Positions 16,812-25,455 of a stretch of 56,988 nucleotides of DNA are shown here, in pieces (positions within the stretch are counted from its first letter, which is position 1; every line of letters starts with the position of its first letter). The notes beneath the pieces are model-generated. The model did not search any database. It had not been told where the DNA came from and was given only the letters and a program-made list of their open reading frames with translations. The stretch is from NCBI GenBank assembly GCA_964538615.1, contig CAZIGK010000013.1, forward strand, positions 1 to 56,988. Direction: 5' to 3'. The stretch is from CAZIGK01 sp964538615. Lineage in GTDB: Bacteria > Pseudomonadota > Alphaproteobacteria > Rickettsiales > RI-342. The position numbers were made by a program, and so were the translations under genes.

Positions 16812-17363
16812 ATGACTGTGCAAACACCGGATAAACCTGAGACACTGCAATCATTCAATCTCAGCGCCGAGCTACAGGAGCCGGAGCTAACGCACGAGCA
16901 TGACCTGCCGCCGCTGCAACAGGCAGAAGACAAAACGGCGATGCAGGAAACCATGCTCAGCCATACATGGATTGACCAACAGGAAGAGGAAGAACTGGCC
17001 AAACATCGGCGCGCGCTTAATCCTCTTCCGCTACCCAAGCGGCAATGGGTGAATAAACAATTGATTCGCTACAAAGTGTATGCCAGCGAAACGGAATGGA
17101 GCATCGTGGAAGCAAATTCTGCCACCCGTGCCATTGTGGCGTCCGGCTACAGCAATCCTTATAAAGTCGAACGCTACATGCCGGAGTTCGACCTGCAACT
17201 GCACGAAGAAGAAACCACCCTGCCCGATTTGCATGTGGATATGGAATTGCTGGATAGCCTTACTCTGCAAACTCCAGTGCTAAGCCACCAGATTGTGAAA
17301 GGGCTGGAAGAAGCCGGTGAAGAACTGGAGGCACTGGGACGACCGCCCTCTGACGAAGCATAA
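16812..17363 (+). CDS. Unknown acidic 183-aa protein
   Basis: I do not recognise the family. The product is acidic and rich in glutamate and glutamine, with no signal peptide or membrane segment. The N-terminal 70 residues look disordered (AELQEPELTHEHDLPPLQQA); a more ordered middle has KRQWVNKQLIRYKVYASETE and SATRAIVASGYSNPYKVERY. The ATG at 16812 is preferred over an in-frame GTG at 16776, because the sequence between them is the short tandem repeat GGGATAGAT and would encode WDRWDRW. The ribosome site is poor. No clear operon partner. Confidence 0.6.
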   Translation: MTVQTPDKPETLQSFNLSAELQEPELTHEHDLPPLQQAEDKTAMQETMLSHTWIDQQEEEELAKHRRALNPLPLPKRQWVNKQLIRYKVYASETEWSIVEANSATRAIVASGYSNPYKVERYMPEFDLQLHEEETTLPDLHVDMELLDSLTLQTPVLSHQIVKGLEEAGEELEALGRPPSDEA

Positions 17364-17490
17364 GCGCAGTCCCCACGACAGAATACCTCGCATGATGATA
17401 CGGCGGATCAATAATAGGCAGCGCGTCTGCCCCCGCTGTTTCTATGCCGTATCCTGAGATACCATGATGGTGTTTATCTGATACGACGGC

Positions 17491-18102
17491 CTACCCCAGA
17501 ACTCTCTCTTCCAGATTGGCTGGCACCCGCCCCGTCGCCAGAGCAATGGCGCGAATATCCAAGGGGTGTTGCGGGTTATTGGCTAATTGCCGCATGGCGG
17601 CTTCTGCCTCTTGCGCTCGGTGAACCAAATTGGCAAAATCTATGGTTTGCGCATGTTGCAGTGCGTGCTGGAGGGTGGCCGTGGCATTTGGCCATTGCAA
17701 TTCCAGCCCTTCCGGTGGCAGGCGCAGCTCGGTCAGCGCCTTAATCGCCGCCAGGGCAGCCGCCAGCCGCACCTCGGCGGTCATAAGATGTTGCAACGCC
17801 GTCGGAGGAATGACCCGCTGGCTGGTGCCAAAAGGGGTCAGGGCATATTGATTTACCACCAGATTCAAGCCATGCGGCAGATGATGAAAATCCATCAAAG
17901 CAACAGCCAGATTGGGTAGCCCGGCTTTTGCCAATGCCTGCCCAAAACCATACCGATCATAACCCAGACGCTTCAGGCTATTCAACCCAACGGGAGGAAT
18001 CGTTAACAGCTTTTCTGCCTCCTGCTCCAGTTGTTGCAGGACGCATAAATGCCGAATGAAGGGTTGCTCGTGGGTTTCTGTCACATCCAAACCTGTCGTC
18101 AT
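17491..18102 (-). CDS. Unknown 203-aa protein at the end of the leu operon
   Basis: No family recognised. The start is ATG 18102 (MTTGLDVTETHEQPF), 4 bp after the leuD stop, which suggests translational coupling. The product is almost entirely helical, with LNSLKRLGYDRYGFGQALAKAG near residue 45 and long leucine- and alanine-rich helices (LAAALAAIKALTELRLPPEG). No signal peptide, and no clear membrane span. Its position at the 3-prime end of leuC-leuD suggests co-expression, not a role in leucine synthesis. Confidence 0.7.
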   Translation of the reverse strand: MTTGLDVTETHEQPFIRHLCVLQQLEQEAEKLLTIPPVGLNSLKRLGYDRYGFGQALAKAGLPNLAVALMDFHHLPHGLNLVVNQYALTPFGTSQRVIPPTALQHLMTAEVRLAAALAAIKALTELRLPPEGLELQWPNATATLQHALQHAQTIDFANLVHRAQEAEAAMRQLANNPQHPLDIRAIALATGRVPANLEERVLG

Positions 18103-18106
18103 CGGT

Positions 18107-18721
18107 TCAGGCGTTGGCACGATACAGCCACGGCATACAGCCCTGCTGTTGCCCTTCAAAGCGGGAAATATCCTCCGCATGCTCCAGCGTCAGACCAATA
18201 TCATCCAAGCCATTGAGCAAACAATGCTTACGAAACGCATCCACCTCAAAATGGAACGGCCCAATGCCCTGCCCCATGACAGTCTGGTTGGGCAAATCCA
18301 CGGTTAATGGATGCCCCGTCTGGGCATAAGTCAGCAGTGTTTCCACTTCTTCAGGGGACAAAACCACAGGCAGCATGCCGTTTTTGAAGCAGTTTCCATA
18401 AAAAATATCCGCAAAGCTTGGCGCAATAATGCACCGAATGCCAAAATCATTCAGCGCCCATGGGGCATGTTCGCGGCTGGAACCGCAACCAAAATTATCC
18501 CGTGCGACCAGAATACGCGCCTCGGTAAAAGGCGCGCGATGCAGAATAAACTCTTCATTGCGGTTGCCTTCCATGTCATAGCGCATTTCATAAAAAAGCC
18601 CTGCACCCAGCCCTTCCCGTTGAATGGTGGTGAGGAACTGCTTAGGGATAATCATATCCGTATCAATATTCAGAATGGGAAGAGGCGCTGCAATGGCCGA
18701 GAGCGTGGTGAATGCTTGCAT
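18107..18721 (-). CDS. leuD: 3-isopropylmalate dehydratase small subunit
   Basis: Small subunit of isopropylmalate isomerase, the second step of leucine synthesis; works with LeuC. The 204-aa protein has NIDTDMIIPKQFL near residue 18, ARDNFGCGSSREHAPWAL near 73 and the loop NCFKNGMLPVVL near 110, all family signatures. Length fits. It lies 148 bp downstream of leuC on the same strand; the gap holds no gene. Confidence 0.96.
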   Translation of the reverse strand: MQAFTTLSAIAAPLPILNIDTDMIIPKQFLTTIQREGLGAGLFYEMRYDMEGNRNEEFILHRAPFTEARILVARDNFGCGSSREHAPWALNDFGIRCIIAPSFADIFYGNCFKNGMLPVVLSPEEVETLLTYAQTGHPLTVDLPNQTVMGQGIGPFHFEVDAFRKHCLLNGLDDIGLTLEHAEDISRFEGQQQGCMPWLYRANA

Positions 18722-18869
18722 GATGAATGAAAACCTTCCGATAATAATAACACTGTTTTAGAACATAAAATGTGAGAACAATGGCCGACTTCTATGCTTG
18801 ATGACAGATGTCAGACGGAGAACGATGCTCAGACAAACTGGACGACCCTATGACCTGCCCGATCCTATT

Positions 18870-20276
18870 TCACACCGCCAGCTTACGCACATCGGTCAAA
18901 TGTCCCTTAATGGCCGCTGCGGCAGCCATGCCGGGGCTAACCAGATGGGTGCGGCCACCCCGTCCCTGACGCCCTTCAAAATTACGGTTAGAGGTGCTGG
19001 CACAACGTTCCCCGGCTTTCAGTTTGTCTGCGTTCATGGCCAGACACATGCTGCAACCCGGTTCGCGCCATTCAAAGCCTGCCGCCAGAAAAATCTCGTG
19101 CAGCCCTTCGGCTTCGGCCTGCTCTTTCACCAAGCCCGATCCCGGCACAATCATGGCCTGCACATGGGCGGCTACTTTGCGCCCTTTCGCCACGGCTGCC
19201 ACTTCCCGCAAATCTTCAATACGACCATTGGTGCAAGAGCCAATAAACACCTTATCAATGGCAACAGATTCCAGCGGCATACCCGGCTTCAACCCCATGT
19301 ATTCCAGTGCGCGTTGCACGGCTTCCCGCTGTGCAGTATCGGCAATATCATCTGGATTCGGCACTTGCTCTGTAATTGGCAATACATCCTGCGGGCTGGT
19401 ACCCCAGGTGACCAGCGGAGTAATTTCCTCCCCATGAATCAGTATTTCACGGTCAAAAATAGCGTCGCTATCCGTACGGAAGGTTTTCCAATACGCCACA
19501 GCCTCGTCCCACTGCTGCGTGTTGGGAGCCATGGGGCGACCTTGCAGATAGGCAAAGGTCTTCTCATCCGGCGCAATCAATCCGGCACGTGCGCCCGCCT
19601 CAATGGACATATTACAGACCGTCATACGGCCTTCCATGCTTAAACTTTCAATGACTTCACCGGCATATTCAATCACATAGCCTGTTCCACCAGCGGTACC
19701 AATTTTGCCAATAATGGCCATCACCACATCTTTAGCGGTCACCCCGGCACCCAGCTTGCCACTCACCGTGACCCGCATGTTTTTTGATTTATTCTGCACC
19801 AGCGTTTGGGTGGCCAACACATGCTCCACCTCACTGGTTCCAATGCCATGCGCTAAGGCGCCAAACGCTCCATGGGTGGCGGTATGGCTATCCCCGCAGA
19901 CAATGGTCATGCCCGGCTGGGTAAACCCTTGCTCAGGCCCGACAATATGTACAATACCCTGCCGTTTATCATCCAGTGGGAAATAGGTAATGCCAAATTC
20001 CTGACAGTTTTTTTCCAGCGTTTCCACCTGCGTACGCGCCACCGGATCCTGAATCCCCTGCGCCCGACCCGTGGTAGGCACATTATGATCTGCCACAGCC
20101 AGTGTTGCATCCGGCCGACGCACTCGGCGCCCCGCGACACGCAGCCCTTCAAATGCCTGCGGGCTGGTGACTTCATGCACCATATGGCGGTCAATATAGA
20201 GAATGGTACTGCCATTTTCGCGGCTAAAAACCGTATGGGCATTCCAGATTTTATCGTAAAGTGTTTGACCAGCCAT
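18870..20276 (-). CDS. leuC: 3-isopropylmalate dehydratase large subunit
   Basis: Aconitase-family 4Fe-4S subunit that isomerises 2- to 3-isopropylmalate with LeuD. The 468-aa product begins MAGQTLYDKIWNAHTV, has DGDSHTATHGAFGA-type sequence (CGDSHTATHGAFGA near residue 130), and the cluster cysteines in GSCTNGRIEDL near 348 and PGCSMCLAMNADKL near 408. Length fits LeuC. The convergent long frame on the opposite strand is a shadow. The next upstream gene (20435-20995) is on the same strand but behind a 158-bp gap. Confidence 0.97.
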   Translation of the reverse strand: MAGQTLYDKIWNAHTVFSRENGSTILYIDRHMVHEVTSPQAFEGLRVAGRRVRRPDATLAVADHNVPTTGRAQGIQDPVARTQVETLEKNCQEFGITYFPLDDKRQGIVHIVGPEQGFTQPGMTIVCGDSHTATHGAFGALAHGIGTSEVEHVLATQTLVQNKSKNMRVTVSGKLGAGVTAKDVVMAIIGKIGTAGGTGYVIEYAGEVIESLSMEGRMTVCNMSIEAGARAGLIAPDEKTFAYLQGRPMAPNTQQWDEAVAYWKTFRTDSDAIFDREILIHGEEITPLVTWGTSPQDVLPITEQVPNPDDIADTAQREAVQRALEYMGLKPGMPLESVAIDKVFIGSCTNGRIEDLREVAAVAKGRKVAAHVQAMIVPGSGLVKEQAEAEGLHEIFLAAGFEWREPGCSMCLAMNADKLKAGERCASTSNRNFEGRQGRGGRTHLVSPGMAAAAAIKGHLTDVRKLAV

Positions 20277-20434
20277 CGTTACCGTATGCTTTCATGTTAT
20301 GGAATAGAGTATGCAGCGGCAAAAAATAGCATGATAGCGCCCTGAAAGCAATGGCATGCCGCACCATGAAACCAGTTACATGCACGCACGCTGCCTGAGC
20401 TGGTCAGGCGCTATCATCTGTCGGTGTCCTGCCC

Positions 20435-20995
20435 CTAATTTCGCTGCCGGATTCCCGGTTTCTGGGTTAACGCCGCCGTCCACGCCAAAATTTCATCTCC
20501 GCTCAGGCGTTGGCCTTCCGGTGGGCGAATCGCTACCGATGCCCCCCGTGTGCCATCCGGTCGCTGGTAAGGGCGTATTTCGCCGTAACCGCGTTGATTC
20601 ATTTGCCGCAAAGCCTCCTCTGTCGGGATACTACCTCCTTGCGCCGCACCTATCGCACCCACACGGCTATCCAAAGGTAATGGCTTACCCACCCGTTGTT
20701 CCAGTAGGGCGGCTCTCGCCAATTCTTCCGCGGTGGGTTGCGCGGGTGGCAAGGCCGCTCCGGCAGGTTTACCGAACATTAATTGATAGAGTTCCGGTGA
20801 CAGCATGCCTCCATCCGGCGCAGTCAATCGAGCCTTATCCGCATCACTTAAACGATATTCCGGCCATTGATGCGCCGGAAGCTCCTTTGGCTGCTCTCCC
20901 TGATTGGCTCCCCAGCGCATGCCATCCGCATCAGATCGCCCTGCATCTTCCGGGTCATCGCCATGTAAATCATCGTACCCATCGCCATTCAGCAT
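20435..20995 (-). CDS. Unknown 186-aa protein behind a perfect Pho-box-like site
   Basis: No family recognised. Start ATG 20995 (MLNGDGYDDLHGDDPEDAG) follows GAGAGG. The N-terminal 35 residues are strongly acidic and glycine-rich; then come AHQWPEYRLSDADKARL and GGMLSPELYQLMFGKP near residue 75, and a C-terminal part QRPDGTRGASVAIRPPEG. No signal peptide or membrane span; it looks soluble and partly disordered. It lies downstream of rplS, but the rplS terminator at 21066-21097 and its own promoter at 21044-21061 show that it is separately expressed. It belongs with the other unknown genes that have this upstream site. Confidence 0.75.
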   Translation of the reverse strand: MLNGDGYDDLHGDDPEDAGRSDADGMRWGANQGEQPKELPAHQWPEYRLSDADKARLTAPDGGMLSPELYQLMFGKPAGAALPPAQPTAEELARAALLEQRVGKPLPLDSRVGAIGAAQGGSIPTEEALRQMNQRGYGEIRPYQRPDGTRGASVAIRPPEGQRLSGDEILAWTAALTQKPGIRQRN

Positions 20996-21043
20996 GATGT
21001 TACCTCTCATCTCTATTCGGTGCATGTGATATAACGCGGGAAT

Positions 21044-21061
21044 ATGACAGCCTGATGACAG
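21044..21061 (-). promoter_or_regulatory. Perfect Pho-box-like site with -10
   Basis: Minus strand reads CTGTCATCAGGCTGTCAT, two perfect CTGTCAT units with a 4-nt spacer. Exactly 10 bp after it is TATATC (-10). This copies the layout of the E. coli pstS promoter. The start codon of the 186-aa gene is 48 bp downstream, and the rplS terminator ends just upstream, so the site acts on this gene alone. Confidence 0.75.
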
Positions 21062-21065
21062 ACAT

Positions 21066-21097
21066 AAAAAAGCCGCCCCACAGGGACGGCTTTTTTT
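21066..21097 (-). terminator. Terminator of the trmD-rplS transcript
   Basis: AAAAAAGCCGCCCC and GGGACGGCTTTTTTT form a GC-rich stem with an ACA loop and T-runs on both strands. It lies 27 bp after the rplS stop. Confidence 0.85.
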
Positions 21098-21123
21098 GTC
21101 GATTAAACCTTGCAGACGGTGTC

Positions 21124-21513
21124 TTACGCTGCCTGATTCGTATCTTTATTGCGGAAATCCTGCTTTTCGCGGATACGCGCTGCCTTACCAGACAGCTCAC
21201 GCAGATAGTACAGCTTCGCACGGCGAACCACCCCGCGGCGCACCAGCTCAATGCTTTCCAGACGTGGAGAAAACAGAGGGAACACACGCTCTACGCCTTC
21301 ACCATGGCTGATTTTGCGTACCGTAAAGGCAGAATTGATGCCATCGTTCTTGCGGGCGATACACAGGCCTTCAAACGCCTGCACACGCTCTACGTTGCCT
21401 TCTACAATTTTCACGTTTACGCGCACGGTATCGCCCGCCTGAAACGCAGGAATTTTACGATCGCCCTGTGCGGCTTGCAGTTTGGATTGTTCGTATTTCT
21501 GTAACAGGTTCAT
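21124..21513 (-). CDS. rplS: 50S ribosomal protein L19
   Basis: Large-subunit protein near the 30S-50S interface. The 129-aa product begins MNLLQKYEQSKLQ and contains FQAGDTVRVNVKIVEGNVERVQAFEG and KISHGEGVERVFPLFSPRLE, with RRGVVRRAKLYYLRELSGKAARI near the C-terminus, the standard L19 sequence. It is 84 bp downstream of trmD, as in most bacteria, and is followed by a strong terminator. Confidence 0.98.
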   Translation of the reverse strand: MNLLQKYEQSKLQAAQGDRKIPAFQAGDTVRVNVKIVEGNVERVQAFEGLCIARKNDGINSAFTVRKISHGEGVERVFPLFSPRLESIELVRRGVVRRAKLYYLRELSGKAARIREKQDFRNKDTNQAA

Positions 21514-21597
21514 GGGTGGTACTCCTTTCAGATGTTGCTTTATATTCCCATTGTGGTCAGAGCTACCCTGCCTGTTTGAGGCGCAGACGGGTAGGTT

Positions 21598-22359
21598 TCA
21601 CCGTGCCTTTAACTGTTGTTGGTAGGCGGCCCACAAATCCGGCCTGCGCTCCCGCGTGATGGCTTGCGCCATCTCCAACCGCCATTGGCGTATCCTGGCA
21701 TGATGACCAGAGGTCAACACATCGGGAATAGACATTCCCTGCCATTGGGCAGGACGTGTATACTGAGGATATTCCAAAAGTCCAGCAAAATCACCGCTTA
21801 GGGCAAAACTTTCTTCTTCCGCCGAGGCTTCCGCCCCCATCACATCCGGTATCAGGCGGATGGCGGCATCCAACATCAATTGCGCTGCGACCTCACCCCC
21901 GGAAAGCACCACATCCCCCACCGCAATTTCTTCTACCCGCACATCGCCGCTATACGTAACATCCAGCAGGCGTTGGTCAATACCCTCAAACCGTCCACAT
22001 AGAATGACCAGATTGCGCTGCTCCACCAGCTTGTGTACCCGCGCCTGCGTCAGCGGCGCACCACGGGGCGACATATATAACAATACGGGCGGTGCATCCG
22101 GCAACAGGGTACGCGCCTGTTGCAGCCCCGCCTCAATCGCCTGTCCGATAATATCCGCCCGCATCACCAGTCCGGCACCTCCACCGGCTGGCGTATCATC
22201 CACCGTGCGATGCTTATCGCGTGCAAAGTCACGCATTTGCAGAGTTTGATACCCCCAGACCCTTTTCTCCAGTGCCTTACCCGCCAGTGCAAAGCCAAGT
22301 GTTGCCGGAAACATCTCCGGATAGAGGGTCAGTAACATTGCATGCAGCTGCAACGACAC
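21598..22359 (-). CDS. trmD: tRNA (guanine-N1)-methyltransferase
   Basis: Methylates G37 of tRNAs reading CNN codons, preventing frameshifts; SPOUT-class enzyme. Motifs: TLYPEMFP near the start, DDTPAGGGAGLVMRAD near residue 60, the knot region LCGRFEGIDQR near 118 and VEEIAVGDVVLSGGE near 136, ending with DVLTSGHHARI. I choose the GTG at 22359 (253 aa) because GAGGG of the rimM end lies about 8 nt upstream and homologues have about 7 residues before LTLYPEMFP; an ATG at 22338 has no ribosome site. The gap after the rimM stop is 4 bp, so translation is coupled. Confidence 0.95.
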   Translation of the reverse strand: MSLQLHAMLLTLYPEMFPATLGFALAGKALEKRVWGYQTLQMRDFARDKHRTVDDTPAGGGAGLVMRADIIGQAIEAGLQQARTLLPDAPPVLLYMSPRGAPLTQARVHKLVEQRNLVILCGRFEGIDQRLLDVTYSGDVRVEEIAVGDVVLSGGEVAAQLMLDAAIRLIPDVMGAEASAEEESFALSGDFAGLLEYPQYTRPAQWQGMSIPDVLTSGHHARIRQWRLEMAQAITRERRPDLWAAYQQQLKAR

Positions 22360-22363
22360 GGGG

Positions 22364-22978
22364 TTAGCCCTCGTTGTCCATCGCATCATCCGGCAGCAAA
22401 GGCTCCGCATCGGACAGGCTTTTGCCTTTGCGCCGCTTTTGTTCCGTTTTGGGAGCAGAAGGCTGCACCACCAGTTCATCCGGCAGCACGACTGTGACAT
22501 GCCCGGCCGCGACATCCACCAACGGCACCACGGCTTTGGTAAACGGCAGCATTTCCCGATGCAACTTTCCCGCTTCCCGCAACTCAATTTCCATCACATC
22601 ACCCGCACCAAAATCGTGCATGGCAATTACCTTACCCACCAACTCGCCCTGCGGCGTCATCACTTTCAGGCCGATCAGATCTTCATAGTAGAACTCGTCT
22701 TCTTCTGCTGCCGGTAGCCAGTCACGCGGCACATACAGGCGGGTATTGCGCAGGGCTTCGGCCTCTTCACGTCGCTTCACGTCTTGTATTTCTGCCACAT
22801 AGCCATCTTTGGTCATGCTGGTTGGGTGCAGGTGAAACCTGCGCTTACCCGCCTCATCTACCACATAGTCAAAGTTAAACAGAGCGTCCGGGTCGTCAGT
22901 AAAGCTTTGTATTTTCACGCGCCCATGCACCCCATGTGCAGCTACAATACGCCCCACACAAATCATTTTTTCTGCCAT
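22364..22978 (-). CDS. rimM: Ribosome maturation factor RimM
   Basis: Assists assembly of the 30S head by binding S19. The 204-aa protein begins MAEKMICVGRIVAAHGVHGR and has the RimM N-terminal barrel followed by the PRC-like domain (DEFYYEDLIGLKVMTPQGE near residue 93 and MLPFTKAVVPLVDVAAG near 142). It has a basic C-terminal extension (TEQKRRKGKSLSDAE) beyond the usual length. Start ATG 22978 sits 5 nt after AGGAGG; a longer frame from 22996 is less likely. It is upstream of and coupled to trmD. Confidence 0.95.
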   Translation of the reverse strand: MAEKMICVGRIVAAHGVHGRVKIQSFTDDPDALFNFDYVVDEAGKRRFHLHPTSMTKDGYVAEIQDVKRREEAEALRNTRLYVPRDWLPAAEEDEFYYEDLIGLKVMTPQGELVGKVIAMHDFGAGDVMEIELREAGKLHREMLPFTKAVVPLVDVAAGHVTVVLPDELVVQPSAPKTEQKRRKGKSLSDAEPLLPDDAMDNEG

Positions 22979-23030
22979 TGCATCCTCCTGCTTCATGGCG
23001 TTTTTTATCCCACCCGTTGCACCAATAGAT

Positions 23031-23061
23031 AAAGGCTTGCGACTATCAGCCGCAAGCCTTT
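23031..23061. terminator. Hairpin between rpsP and rimM
   Basis: AAAGGCTTGCG and CGCAAGCCTTT form a perfect 11-bp stem with a 9-nt loop in the 120-bp gap between rpsP and rimM. The T-run is short (TTTAT), so it may attenuate rather than end the rpsP transcript. Confidence 0.6.
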
Positions 23062-23098
23062 ATCCTTTCATGTTCACGCCATGTAAAGCCGCGCGTAA

Positions 23099-23407
23099 TT
23101 ACGCTGCTTTATCTTTCTTGGGTGCGCGTTTCTTTTCAGGATACACAGGGGCTTCCTTCACCAGCCCGGCCTGAAACAGAAACTTATAGACGCGGTCGGT
23201 CGGTTGAGCACCAGTGGATAACCAGTAAGCCACGCGCTCTTTATTCAGCACAACACGCTCTGGGTGCTCGGCTGGCAGCATCGGGTTGTAGCTGCCCAGC
23301 TTTTCCAGAAAATCACCATCACGCGGCGCGCGCACATCAGCCGCAACAATGCGATAATACGGACGTTTTTTGGCGCCACCACGGGCGAGACGAATCTTGG
23401 TAGCCAT
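23099..23407 (-). CDS. rpsP: 30S ribosomal protein S16
   Basis: Small-subunit protein needed for 30S assembly. The 102-aa product begins MATKIRLARGGAKKRPYYRI and continues with RDGDFLEKLGSYNP and AYWLSTGAQPTDRVYKFL, the standard S16 sequence, with a lysine-rich C-terminal tail. It lies between ffh and rimM on the same strand, the usual bacterial order. Confidence 0.98.
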   Translation of the reverse strand: MATKIRLARGGAKKRPYYRIVAADVRAPRDGDFLEKLGSYNPMLPAEHPERVVLNKERVAYWLSTGAQPTDRVYKFLFQAGLVKEAPVYPEKKRAPKKDKAA

Positions 23408-23555
23408 AAAAAAAGCTCTGTTCCTTATATGTTTTTCTTCATCACGAATGACAAGAGAGGGGGCTTATAGCAGAAGTGGCGATGCAATGCCAGTTTTTTT
23501 TTACCTCTTCAGGCAGGCTTCCGCATTTGCAGGCAGAGAACAAAAAGCTATCCTT

Positions 23556-24956
23556 CTAAAACCCGCGCTTTCCACCACCAAAGCTGCCCATATTGCCCAT
23601 ACTGCCCGCACCCCCCATGCCTTTCATCTGCCCCATCATGCGCATCATGCCTTTGGGACCCATTTTTTTCAGTTGTTTCATCATTTTTTGCATTTGCAAA
23701 TGTTGCTTCATGAGGCGGTTGACCTCTTCTACCTTCACCCCGGCACCGGCCGCAATGCGCCGCTTGCGCGAGGCGTTGATGAGGTCTGGCTTACGGCGCT
23801 CCTGCACGGTCATGGAATAAATAATCGCTCGCTGACGGGCAATGGCTTTATCATCCACCTGCATATCACCCATTTTGCTTTTCAGTTGCCCCATACCCGG
23901 CAGCATACCCATCATGGCGGAAAGACCGCCCATTTTTTTCATACTGTCCAACTGTTCGGCCAGATCTTCAAAATCGAACTCGCCCTTTTGCATTTTACTG
24001 GCCATTTTGCGGGCTTTTTCTTCATCCACCACCTGGGCAGCCCGCTCCACGAGGGAGAGGATATCCCCCATATCCAGAATGCGTCCGGCAATCCGATCCG
24101 GGTGGAAAACCTCCAGCCCATCCAGTTTCTCTCCGGTACCGAAAAATTTAATCGGCCGTCCTGTCACCTGTCGCATGGAAAGCGCCGCACCGCCCCGCGC
24201 ATCCCCATCCACACGGGTCAGCACAATACCGGTCACATTCACGGCGGCATGAAAGGCCTCGGCCACACGTACGGCATCCTGTCCGGTCATGGCATCTGCC
24301 ACCAACAGGGTTTCACACGGGTTGGTGGCCGCATGCACTGCCTTTAACTCGGCCATCAACCCTTCATCCACATGCAGGCGTCCCGCCGTATCCAGCATCA
24401 CCACATCATAGCCTTCCTGCCGCGCCGTGGTGAGGGCCCGTTTGGCAATCGCTTCCGGCTGTTGCCCTTCTACAATGGGCAAGCTGCCTGCCCCCACCTG
24501 CTCAGCCAGAATCGCCAACTGCTTTTGCGCTGCCGGACGATAAATATCCAGCGAGGCAAGCAGCACTTTTTTCTTTTGGCTCTCCTTCAGAAACTTCGCC
24601 AATTTACCCGTGGTGGTCGTTTTACCAGAGCCTTGCAACCCCGCCATCAGAATAACCGCCGGGTCACCTTTCAGTTCCAGCGGGGTGGCCTCACCCCCTA
24701 AAAACGCTTTCAGGTGGTCATGGACAATTTTCACCACCATCTGCCCCGGCGCCACAGAACGTATAACCTCCTGCCCCACTGCCTTCTGCCGCACCTCTTC
24801 GACAAAGGCTTTCACGGCAGGCAATGCAACATCGGCTTCCAGCAGTGCAATGCGCACCTCACGCAGGGCGGCATCCACATCTTTTTCCGTCAAGGCACCC
24901 CGGCCGGTCACATTGCGTAACACAGCGGTCAGACGATCAGAGAGACTGGAGAACAT
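23556..24956 (-). CDS. ffh: Signal recognition particle protein Ffh
   Basis: GTPase that binds 4.5S RNA and signal sequences and targets membrane proteins to FtsY. The 466-aa protein has the P-loop AGLQGSGKTTTTGKLA near residue 107, SLDIYRPAAQKQL near 138, VMLDTAGRLHVDEG near 188 and TRVDGDARGGAALS near 247, followed by the methionine-rich M domain from about 330. The tail is a run of Met and Gly (GQMKGMGGAGSMGNMGSFGG). Start ATG 24956. It leads the ffh-rpsP block; 148 bp of sequence without a gene separate it from rpsP. Confidence 0.98.
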   Translation of the reverse strand: MFSSLSDRLTAVLRNVTGRGALTEKDVDAALREVRIALLEADVALPAVKAFVEEVRQKAVGQEVIRSVAPGQMVVKIVHDHLKAFLGGEATPLELKGDPAVILMAGLQGSGKTTTTGKLAKFLKESQKKKVLLASLDIYRPAAQKQLAILAEQVGAGSLPIVEGQQPEAIAKRALTTARQEGYDVVMLDTAGRLHVDEGLMAELKAVHAATNPCETLLVADAMTGQDAVRVAEAFHAAVNVTGIVLTRVDGDARGGAALSMRQVTGRPIKFFGTGEKLDGLEVFHPDRIAGRILDMGDILSLVERAAQVVDEEKARKMASKMQKGEFDFEDLAEQLDSMKKMGGLSAMMGMLPGMGQLKSKMGDMQVDDKAIARQRAIIYSMTVQERRKPDLINASRKRRIAAGAGVKVEEVNRLMKQHLQMQKMMKQLKKMGPKGMMRMMGQMKGMGGAGSMGNMGSFGGGKRGF

Positions 24957-25143
24957 GGGCTTTACTTTCTACACACAACTAAGGAAGACACTATCCAATA
25001 AGATAGCTGCATTTTGCCTATTCGTTATAAAAAAGCAACCTCACCAATCTGAGGCAAAGCCTCTGCTGTGTCACGGCAGTTGCACTTTCGCTTGCTATTG
25101 CCTATAGTAACGCTTCCGTTTCACCATATGCAGTGGCAGGCGC

Positions 25144-25422
25144 ATGACCAAACCACAACATACCACCACGACAGTGGATGCCAGCTTAAGCTTCGAGCAA
25201 GCACTTGCAGAGCTGGAAGGCATTGTACGCAAGCTGGAGCAGGGAGAACTGCCGCTGGAAGATGCCATTGAGCAATTTGCCCGTGGCAATAGCTTGCGCA
25301 GCCATTGCGAAGAAAAATTGAACGATGCCCGCCTGCGGGTAGAAAAAATTGTCAAACAGCCGGATGGTTCGCCAGAGCCTGTACCCACCACAGAATTCAT
25401 CACCACCAATACGGTCGAATGA
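25144..25422 (+). CDS. xseB: Exodeoxyribonuclease VII small subunit
   Basis: Small subunit of exonuclease VII, which degrades single-stranded DNA with XseA. The 92-aa product has the family core LSFEQALAELEGIVRKLEQG, then LPLEDAIEQFARGNSLRSHC and EKLNDARLRVEKIV. It lies 33 bp upstream of ispA on the same strand, the order found in many proteobacteria (xseB-ispA-dxs). xseA is not in the window, and dxs does not follow here. Confidence 0.95.
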   Translation: MTKPQHTTTTVDASLSFEQALAELEGIVRKLEQGELPLEDAIEQFARGNSLRSHCEEKLNDARLRVEKIVKQPDGSPEPVPTTEFITTNTVE

Positions 25423-25455
25423 CCCACAACCTTTTGAAGATAAGGATTCCCTTTC

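Noticed and set aside
18798..19643. 281-codon plus-strand frame opposite leuC
   Set aside because: It lies wholly antisense to leuC, whose motifs and length are clear; no ribosome site and no recognisable protein.
23370..24347. 325-codon plus-strand frame opposite ffh
   Set aside because: Antisense shadow of ffh, rich in His and Phe from the complementary codons.
24988..24996. GACACTATC near ffh as another end of the 8244-8387 element
   Set aside because: A 9-bp match alone is expected by chance and no further similarity extends from it.
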